A program made the position numbers and the translations under genes. Below, piece after piece: positions 1 through 4,295 of a stretch of DNA of 5,709 bases. The stretch comes from an uncultured Clostridia bacterium (GTDB lineage: Bacteria; Bacillota; Clostridia; Oscillospirales; CAG-382): the NCBI GenBank assembly GCA_947627335.1, contig CANQVQ010000099.1, forward strand, positions 1 through 5,709, read 5' to 3'. Below the pieces are notes generated by a model. The model was given only the letters and a program-made list of their open reading frames with translations, was not told where the DNA came from and searched no databases. Each line of letters opens with the position of its first letter. Within the stretch, counting starts at the first letter, position 1.

Positions 1-36
1 TTCTGACCGTTTCGAGGTACCCCGAAACGGTCAGAA
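1..36. repeat. Near-perfect 36-base palindrome at the window edge
   Basis: Bases 1-14 (TTCTGACCGTTTCG) are the exact reverse complement of 23-36. The centre is A-GGTACC-C, where GGTACC is itself palindromic, so only the 15/22 pair breaks the symmetry. It lies inside the methyltransferase reading frame just after the SPQG motif. A fold-back ending exactly at a sequence end is typical of a contig-end artefact, but a real hairpin cannot be excluded. Confidence 0.9.
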
Positions 37-313
37 GCCCCTGCGGGGACTGCTCGGTAGAGAGCTTGGAAAACACGGATTCCGGCACGCCGCAGAGCGC
101 GTCCTCCGGGACCTGCCGCAGCAGCTCCGCGTAGACCGTCTCCGCCCCGTCCCGCACGAACACCGTCTTCGGGCGATGTCCGAACCGCAGGTACTCCTCC
201 AGCAGGTGCGCCCCTTCAAAGAAGAACGTCCGCGTTTCCTCCCGGTATTTGCGCAGGGACAGCTTCCCGGTCTGCACGACCGCCGGATTGCTCCGGGATG
301 CAATGCGTTTCAT
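1..313 (-). CDS. TrmH/SpoU-family RNA 2'-O-ribose methyltransferase, N-terminal part (C-terminus beyond window)
   Basis: An ATG at 313-311 opens a frame of 104 codons with no stop before the left edge. Residues 1-11 (MKRIASRSNPA), the KYREE stretch at 22-26, FFFEGAHLLEE at 30-40 and the SPQG motif at 89-92 match the N-terminal substrate-binding region of TrmH/SpoU enzymes. Typical members read 'I.S..NP..k', then 'kyR', then 'F..EG..L..EA', then 'TPQG'. Family members transfer a methyl group from S-adenosylmethionine to a ribose 2'-OH in rRNA or tRNA. The catalytic knotted SPOUT domain would lie beyond the edge, so activity and exact target cannot be judged. The start fits the family's usual N-terminus, with only a weak GGGG (327-324) as ribosome binding site. 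It has its own promoter in the gap after prmC. The last dozen codons run into a palindrome at the edge and may not be genuine. Confidence 0.85.
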   Translation of the reverse strand, partial: MKRIASRSNPAVVQTGKLSLRKYREETRTFFFEGAHLLEEYLRFGHRPKTVFVRDGAETVYAELLRQVPEDALCGVPESVFSKLSTEQSPQGLLTVSGYLETVR

Positions 314-334
314 GGTTATCTTACCCCGACAAAG

Positions 335-382
335 AAAAAATCTGTACCAAGTCTTTCCTTTTTATAATAGTACAGATTTTTT
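335..382. promoter_or_regulatory. 13-bp inverted repeat bracketing the -10: possible operator or weak terminator
   Basis: AAAAAATCTGTAC at 335-347 is the exact reverse complement of 370-382, with a 22-base centre. On the minus strand one arm sits in the promoter spacer next to the -10 and the other lies in the early leader, so the arms bracket the -10 and the start site. Two readings fit. It could be a dyad operator (half-site centres 35 bp apart). It could also be a low-stability terminator for prmC, with a 7-bp TCTGTAC/GTACAGA core flanked by A and T tracts; that reading is weakened by the long loop and AT-rich stem. Which it is cannot be decided from sequence alone. Confidence 0.5.
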
Positions 383-392
383 TGCTTGTCAA
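364..392 (-). promoter_or_regulatory. Sigma-A-type promoter for the TrmH-family gene
   Basis: Read on the minus strand, TTGACA (392-387) is followed by exactly 17 bases (386-370) and then TATTAT (369-364). This is a perfect -35, optimal spacing and a 5/6 -10. The -35 overlaps the prmC stop codon (391-389). Transcription would start near 357, giving a leader of about 44 nt to the ATG at 313. This implies the methyltransferase can be expressed independently of the DUF1385-prmC operon upstream. Confidence 0.75.
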
Positions 393-1237
393 CCTTTTTT
401 TCCGAAAACGACCCGATCATTTTTGGAATAATCCTTCACGACCCCGACGCTGTAGCCCGCTTTTTCCAGCAAATCGGACACTTCTTCCGCCTGGTCGCAG
501 CCGATCTCGAACACCAGATACCCGTCCGGCTTGAGCAGCAACGGTGCATACGCGATGATCGCACGGTAGTACCGCAGACCGTCCTCCCCGCCATCGAGCG
601 CGCTCTCCGGCTCGTAGCGGACCTCGGTGGAAAGCAGTTCGATGTCGTCCGTCGGGATATACGGCGGATTGGAGATCAGCAGGTCGAACGGTCTGCCCGC
701 CTGCAGAGAAAGAGCGGCGTACTCCTCCTCGTCGAGCACGTCGAAGCGCAGAACCCGCACGTTTTCCTGCTCGCGCAGGTTGAAAAGCGTGTATTTCAGC
801 GCCTCGCGGGAGAGTTCGAGCGCGTATCCCTCGCAATCCGGACGGGCTGCGGCGAGCGCCTTCGCGATGCAGCCGCTTCCGGCGCAGAGATCGGCGAACA
901 GGTCGCCGGGACCAAGCAGCTTCAGCGCCGTTTCGACGCAGACCTCCGTGTCGAAACGCGGAATGAAGCAGCCGCTGCCGACGGCGATCTCCTGCCCGTA
1001 AAAGGTGCAGGAACCGAGGACATACTGCAAGGGCTTCCCCATCGAAAGCTCGTAGATCGCTTTCCCGCAGAATTCCTCCGCCTTTTCCGGCACCTCCGTG
1101 TCCGGCATGGCGAGCAGCGTCCCCCGGTCGGTCTCCATCGCTGCGGCGAGCAGCAGGTCGGCGATGACCGCCCCTTCCTCCGGGTTCATTTTCTGCAGGA
1201 TGTCACGCAGTCTCGTCCGATATTCCTTCAGCAACAT
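389..1237 (-). CDS. prmC: Peptide chain release factor N5-glutamine methyltransferase PrmC
   Basis: PrmC (HemK family) methylates the glutamine of the GGQ motif in release factors RF1/RF2 using S-adenosylmethionine, which raises termination efficiency; it is cytoplasmic. The 282-residue length from this start is normal for the family. An N-terminal helical release-factor-binding region (about 1-85) contains PLQYVLG (69-75). The Rossmann methyltransferase domain follows, with FIPRFDTEV (91-99, family usually IPRPDTE), the SAM loop DLCAGSGCIA (116-125) and the diagnostic NPPYIP (190-195). The ATG at 1237-1235 is chosen because GGAGG (1251-1247) lies 9 nt upstream. A longer in-frame start at 1300 would add a basic, non-family extension. 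The start lies 35 nt inside the upstream DUF1385 gene, in another frame, suggesting translational coupling. prfA (RF1), often adjacent to prmC, does not follow here. Confidence 0.96.
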   Translation of the reverse strand: MLLKEYRTRLRDILQKMNPEEGAVIADLLLAAAMETDRGTLLAMPDTEVPEKAEEFCGKAIYELSMGKPLQYVLGSCTFYGQEIAVGSGCFIPRFDTEVCVETALKLLGPGDLFADLCAGSGCIAKALAAARPDCEGYALELSREALKYTLFNLREQENVRVLRFDVLDEEEYAALSLQAGRPFDLLISNPPYIPTDDIELLSTEVRYEPESALDGGEDGLRYYRAIIAYAPLLLKPDGYLVFEIGCDQAEEVSDLLEKAGYSVGVVKDYSKNDRVVFGKKG

Positions 1238-2516
1238 CAGCGCTTTCCTCCGCTTTCGCTTGCTTCCGCTTGAGGTATTCGTCCTCGTACGGCACTTCAA
1301 AATCCGGGAATTCCTCCCGCAGGGCGGACTTGATGGAAACGATGGCGACTTCCATCATCGAATCGTCCGGCTCCCGCGTCGTGATACGCTGCATCCAAAG
1401 CCCCGGAGCGGACAAGATCTTCACAAGACGGTTGTCGTGCTTCCCGGCGTACCGAATGAATTCATACCCCAGCCCGACGCAGATCGGCAGCAGAGCGACC
1501 TTCAGCAGGATCCGCCACCAGCCCCACACGTTCGGAATGAACACGATCGAGACGAAAATGGAAAGGAACACCATGACGAACATGAACGACGTCCCGCATC
1601 GCGGGTGGAACCGCTTCTGCTTTTTGACGTTCTCGACCGTCAGTTCCAGCCCCGCCTCGTAACAGAAGATGCTCTTGTGTTCCGCGCCGTGGTACTGATA
1701 GAGCCGTTTGATCTCCTTCATGAGCGAGGTCAGATAGAGGTACGCGATGAAGATGGCGATCTTGACGACGCCTTCGACCAGACACTTGAGCCGGTTCAGC
1801 CAGAACGACTGCTCGCGGACGAACTTCTCCGATTCTCCGAACAGTTCCAGCGTCAGTTCGTCGCCGTCCAACTCCGCAGATCCGATCTCCTCTCCCGCGA
1901 AAGAAAGCTTCCCGTCCTCGAATGTGTACGGGACCGGTTCATCAAATGGATTTTCTTCGATCCCGTCGGCAAGCTCGTGTGCCGAAAAGGCTCCGTCCCT
2001 GAATTCCAACACATAGGAGGACTCGTCCCCTTCGCTCCACCACGTCCCCTCGATCCCGCTCGGGAAAAGCAGGTTGGTCAGGAACGCCGGCAAGGCGATG
2101 AACAGCCCGAGCGCCAGCGCGACGCCCAGCACGACGGACACGGCGGAAATGACCGAAAGCATTCCCTTGCCGAAGTGTTTGTCCAGCCATTGGTCGAATT
2201 TGGAGGGTTCCTCGTTCTTCAGCTCCTCCTCCAGCCCCATCATCTCCGTCGAAGCGGTCAGGGTCGAAAAGGACAGGATAAACATCTCCACCAGGTTGAC
2301 CACACCGCGAATGATCGGCAGATTCAGGATCTTGTACCGATCGCGGACGGTCTTGGTCTTTTTCGAGCGGACCACGATCTGCCCGTCGTCCGTGCGCCGG
2401 ACGGCGATTGCGGTGGTCGTCGGACTGCGCATCATCACGCCTTCCATGACTGCCTGCCCGCCGACTTTCCCGAGCCGAGGGTCGCGGGGCTGCTTTTTCT
2501 CTATTTTCTTGCTCAA
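1203..2516 (-). CDS. DUF1385 (YqhQ-like) membrane protein with an inserted extracytoplasmic domain
   Basis: This 437-residue protein shows the DUF1385 signature GGQAVMEGVMMR (19-30), then GAEHKSIFCYEAG (277-289) and HPRCGTSF (304-311). DUF1385 has no established biochemical role; Bacillus YqhQ is a member, and in clostridia the gene commonly sits beside prmC, as here. Hydrophobic segments lie at about 64-88 (amphipathic), 119-151, 245-265, 311-328 and 335-355. Residues 153-233 form an acidic, beta-rich insertion (GIEGTWWSEGDE...) between two membrane segments, recalling lipocalin-like/DUF5640-type modules. It largely explains why the protein is longer than the roughly 300-320 residues usual for the family. 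Charge pattern (basic N-terminus inside) places the insertion outside the cell. The start is TTG (2516-2514), supported by AGGTGA (2526-2521) 4 nt upstream. The C-terminal tail (from about 411) is charged and probably cytoplasmic. Confidence 0.94.
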   Translation of the reverse strand: MSKKIEKKQPRDPRLGKVGGQAVMEGVMMRSPTTTAIAVRRTDDGQIVVRSKKTKTVRDRYKILNLPIIRGVVNLVEMFILSFSTLTASTEMMGLEEELKNEEPSKFDQWLDKHFGKGMLSVISAVSVVLGVALALGLFIALPAFLTNLLFPSGIEGTWWSEGDESSYVLEFRDGAFSAHELADGIEENPFDEPVPYTFEDGKLSFAGEEIGSAELDGDELTLELFGESEKFVREQSFWLNRLKCLVEGVVKIAIFIAYLYLTSLMKEIKRLYQYHGAEHKSIFCYEAGLELTVENVKKQKRFHPRCGTSFMFVMVFLSIFVSIVFIPNVWGWWRILLKVALLPICVGLGYEFIRYAGKHDNRLVKILSAPGLWMQRITTREPDDSMMEVAIVSIKSALREEFPDFEVPYEDEYLKRKQAKAEESADVAEGISDETA

Positions 2517-2533
2517 AATTTCACCTTCCGTTC

Positions 2534-2562
2534 TTGCTTTTTCCTCAGTTTTGTATTATACT
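2534..2562 (+). promoter_or_regulatory. Candidate promoter for the RNHCP/membrane-protein operon
   Basis: TTGCTT (2534-2539), 17 bases, then TATACT (2557-2562): a 3/6 -35 and a 5/6 -10 with optimal spacing. Transcription would start near 2569, leaving a leader of about 46 nt to the GTG at 2615. A second weak pairing, TTGAAA (2567-2572) with TGTAAA (2592-2597), has a 19-base spacer and is less likely. Confidence 0.4.
2555..2560 (-). promoter_or_regulatory. -10 element for the DUF1385-prmC operon
   Basis: On the minus strand 2560-2555 reads TATAAT, a perfect sigma-A -10, 38 bases before the TTG start. No good -35 lies at 16-19 bases: the hexamer at 17 is TTATTT. The upstream DNA is A/T-tract rich, which could act as an UP-like element. 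It overlaps the candidate -10 of the opposite promoter, so the two directions may compete. Confidence 0.5.
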
Positions 2563-2614
2563 ATGATTGAAAGCCAAAAATAAAAACGAATTGTAAATTT
2601 TCAGGTGCTTTTTC

Positions 2615-2935
2615 GTGGATACCAAACGATTTGTGAAAAACGACAGCGGTTTCGTCTGCGGACACTGCGGGAAGGAAGTCCCGCCCCTGCGCTATACGTC
2701 CCGGAACCACTGCCCGTTCTGCCTCTGGTCGAAGCACGTCGACGTGCTTCCGGGGGACCGTGCCTGCCCCTGCGGTGGGTCTATGAAGCCGGTCGCCGTC
2801 GCCGTACATCCCCGCAAGGGGTTTCTTATCACGCATAAATGCCTGGTCTGCGGGGCGGAAAAACGCAACCGCTCCCAGCAGGACGACGACACGGACCTGC
2901 TGATCCGCCTGACCAACCCGTACAACATTTCCTGA
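2615..2935 (+). CDS. RNHCP domain-containing zinc-ribbon-like protein
   Basis: A 106-residue soluble protein carrying the family-defining RNHCP motif at 30-34 and the conserved run SKHVDVLPGDR at 39-49. Cysteines come in pairs: C15xxC18, C33xxC36, C51xC53 and C76xxC79. That is eight potential ligands, enough for two zinc sites. RNHCP proteins are small, conserved and of unknown molecular role; a metal-binding, possibly nucleic-acid-binding role is inference from the cysteine pattern only. The start is GTG at 2615, preceded by AGGTG (2603-2607) at 7 nt. The next gene begins 27 nt after the stop on the same strand, so the two are probably co-transcribed. The codons for KHVDVL lie in a perfect 20-bp palindrome. 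The acidic run QDDDTD (89-94) precedes a short hydrophobic C-terminal stretch. Confidence 0.93.
   Translation: MDTKRFVKNDSGFVCGHCGKEVPPLRYTSRNHCPFCLWSKHVDVLPGDRACPCGGSMKPVAVAVHPRKGFLITHKCLVCGAEKRNRSQQDDDTDLLIRLTNPYNIS
2731..2750. repeat. Perfect 20-bp palindrome inside the RNHCP gene
   Basis: GAAGCACGTC at 2731-2740 is followed directly by its reverse complement GACGTGCTTC at 2741-2750, with no loop. The symmetry stops on both sides. It encodes the conserved KHVDVL segment, so it may be a by-product of a conserved peptide plus GC-preferring codons rather than a site with its own function. Confidence 0.9.
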
Positions 2936-2962
2936 ACCAACGCCAAAGGAGGCTTCCATACT

Positions 2963-4054
2963 ATGTCTGAACCGACCGCGGAAAAACGTCCGACGGACGC
3001 TTCCCCTTCGCCGAAACGCACTCGGACCGCCGGATTCCTGCCGCTTCTGCTGACCGCCCTGCTCGCCTGCGCGGCGGCTCTCTGCTTCCGTCCGAGCGCC
3101 GGGCGGTGGATGATGTTCCCGGTGTACCCGGTCTGCGTCGCGCTTGCGGCGCTCTTGCCGGGCAAACGCGGGATGCGTGCGACGCTGTTCCTCGTCCTGA
3201 CGGCGTTTCTCAACCTCGTCGAGGCGGATACCGTCCCGGAAGCGCTGTTCGTCCTTGGCGCGGCGGCCGCGTTCTTCGTGCTCGTCGAGCTCGCAGTCTG
3301 GTGCTTCCGACGGAAGAAACGGCTCACCGTCGTGTTCGGCGTCATCATGGCGGTCGGCTGCCTTTGCACGAACGCCCTGCTGTTCGGCGACCCGATCTCC
3401 GCCGCCCTCGCGCAGAAAAAGATCGACGCGTACATCGAGCAAACCTACGACGTCGAAAACGGCGGACACCTGTTCGACGTCCTGCGCTTTGACACCTGTC
3501 ACCGCGTCTACACCCTGTCCGCCGCCTGCGAAAAATACCCGAACCTGACCGGCGAGATCCTCGTGAGCGGGGATTACGTCGTCGATCATTACAGGGAACT
3601 TCTGGAATCGCTGGAGATGCAGGATCCCGCTTCCGCCGTCCTTTCGGCGCTCGCGGACGCGTTCCCGAACGATACCTTTCACGTCGAAAAAACGGGGATC
3701 GACGGTCTGATCAAACCGGGGACGCGCTACAGCATCTACAACGAAACCGATTACGGGCAAAAGACCTCCTTCTGCGTCCTGCTCAGCGGGACGATCAGCG
3801 AAGAAAAGCTGTACGAGCGGGCGCGGAACTACCTCGACGTGCTTTCCGGCGAGGGGGTGCCGTTCAAGGACGTCGTGTTCGTCGGCGGCGTCGGGATCTA
3901 CTGCCGCCCGTGCCTGACGCCCGTCGATCGGGTCGGGCAGTTCTACGGCGGGCTGAAAAAAGGGATGTACGTCATGAACCATCCGGAAAACAGCACCTAC
4001 CTTGCGGCAAACGGTCTGCTCGACTGCATCGACCGCCTCGCCGGACAGGGATAA
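2963..4054 (+). CDS. Five-TM membrane protein with extracytoplasmic C-terminal domain (possibly YfjL-like)
   Basis: I do not recognise this 363-residue protein with confidence. The N-terminus is basic (KRTRTAG, 18-24). Hydrophobic segments fall at about 24-42, 50-66, 72-88, 93-114 and 121-141. Loops GKRG (67-70) and RRKKR (116-120) are positive, which predicts the N-terminus inside and the last 220 residues outside. Just after the last segment, FGDPISAALAQKKIDAYIEQ (141-160) resembles the 'G.PIS..lA.kkie.Y' entry into YfjL-like extracytoplasmic domains; this is a motif-level guess. Cysteines at 179, 189, 271, 314, 317 and 354 lie in that outer domain, and C314xxC317 sits in YCRPC. No catalytic motif is evident. 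The start ATG has AGGAGG (2947-2952) 10 nt upstream. It follows the RNHCP gene closely, so the pair is likely one operon. The stop is TAA at 4052-4054, facing the convergent feoB. Confidence 0.85.
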   Translation: MSEPTAEKRPTDASPSPKRTRTAGFLPLLLTALLACAAALCFRPSAGRWMMFPVYPVCVALAALLPGKRGMRATLFLVLTAFLNLVEADTVPEALFVLGAAAAFFVLVELAVWCFRRKKRLTVVFGVIMAVGCLCTNALLFGDPISAALAQKKIDAYIEQTYDVENGGHLFDVLRFDTCHRVYTLSAACEKYPNLTGEILVSGDYVVDHYRELLESLEMQDPASAVLSALADAFPNDTFHVEKTGIDGLIKPGTRYSIYNETDYGQKTSFCVLLSGTISEEKLYERARNYLDVLSGEGVPFKDVVFVGGVGIYCRPCLTPVDRVGQFYGGLKKGMYVMNHPENSTYLAANGLLDCIDRLAGQG

Positions 4055-4077
4055 GGAAAAAACGGGAACAAAATACA

Positions 4078-4275
4078 ATGAAATACCGTTCCGTAGGCGG
4101 GCGTGTACCGCCGGAGGAACTCCTTAAGAGAAAAATGGCGAAGGCGGCGTCAGAAGTGGCGCAAGCCGAGCCATTTTTCGATCAAAGGGGGGTAATTCGG
4201 GGGGAAAAAGCAGAGCAAGGCGGAGCGCACGAAGGGCGCGAAGTCGCCGCGATTGCGTTTGCCACCCGAAAGTGA
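4078..4275 (+). CDS. Doubtful 65-residue small ORF in the convergent gap
   Basis: ATG at 4078 runs to TGA at 4273-4275. The product starts MKYRSVGGRVPPEELLKRKM and is basic and hydrophilic, with no signal peptide, membrane segment or recognised motif. The only nearby Shine-Dalgarno-like sequence is a weak GGGA about 11 nt upstream. The start and stop each fall within one copy of the 8-bp repeat, so the frame may simply be carried by a dispersed repeat. I do not regard it as a probable protein gene, but it is recorded because nothing else explains the stretch. Confidence 0.15.
   Translation: MKYRSVGGRVPPEELLKRKMAKAASEVAQAEPFFDQRGVIRGEKAEQGGAHEGREVAAIAFATRK
4130..4179. terminator. Hairpin between convergent genes, possible bidirectional terminator
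   Basis: GAAAAATGGC (4130-4139) pairs perfectly with GCCATTTTTC (4170-4179). A second inner stem, CGGC (4145-4148)/GCCG (4165-4168), can stack inside. Each outer arm ends in a run of five T on its own transcript strand, so it could end both the plus-strand operon (76 nt past its stop) and feoB (about 117 nt past its stop). It is not a classic terminator, because the T run is part of the stem rather than following a GC stem. Confidence 0.4.
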
Positions 4276-4295
4276 AATACGCAGCTTTTTTCATA

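Larger units (their letters stand above)
4055..4295. other. Convergent intergenic region with possible miniature repeat
   Basis: This 241-base gap separates the ends of the membrane-protein gene and feoB. It holds a hairpin (separate entry) and a smaller stem GGCGG (4096-4100)/CCGCC (4108-4112) with a 7-base loop. The octamer TGAAATAC occurs at 4079-4086 and again at 4273-4280, bounding 186 bases. The inner ends are imperfect inverted repeats: CGTTCCGTAGGCGGGCG against CTTTCGGGTGGCAAACG, 10 of 17 identical. Such boundaries resemble a MITE-like insertion with a target duplication. However, an 8-base repeat within about 240 bases is not rare by chance, so this remains tentative. Confidence 0.35.

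Noticed and set aside
363..368. Plus-strand TATAAT as a rightward promoter
   Set aside because: No -35 match at 16-18 bases upstream and no plus-strand gene downstream; the minus-strand reading has a perfect -35.
1238..1300. Longer prmC start at ATG 1300
   Set aside because: It would add 21 basic residues unlike PrmC and lacks the GGAGG site that sits 9 nt before the ATG at 1237.
386..2570. Long plus-strand open frames opposite prmC and DUF1385 (386-1273 and 1098-2570)
   Set aside because: They are antisense shadows produced by GC-rich codon bias; their products are Arg/Gln/His-rich with no family motifs, while the minus strand carries clear PrmC and DUF1385 signatures.
2561..4078. 505-codon minus-strand frame opposite the RNHCP and membrane-protein genes
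   Set aside because: It crosses two well-supported plus-strand genes with good ribosome binding sites, and its product is low-complexity and charged with no recognisable domain.
4253..4291. Stem TGCGT/ACGCA followed by six T as a plus-strand terminator
   Set aside because: Only five base pairs around a 20-base loop and two bases before the T run; too weak compared with the 10-bp hairpin at 4130-4179.
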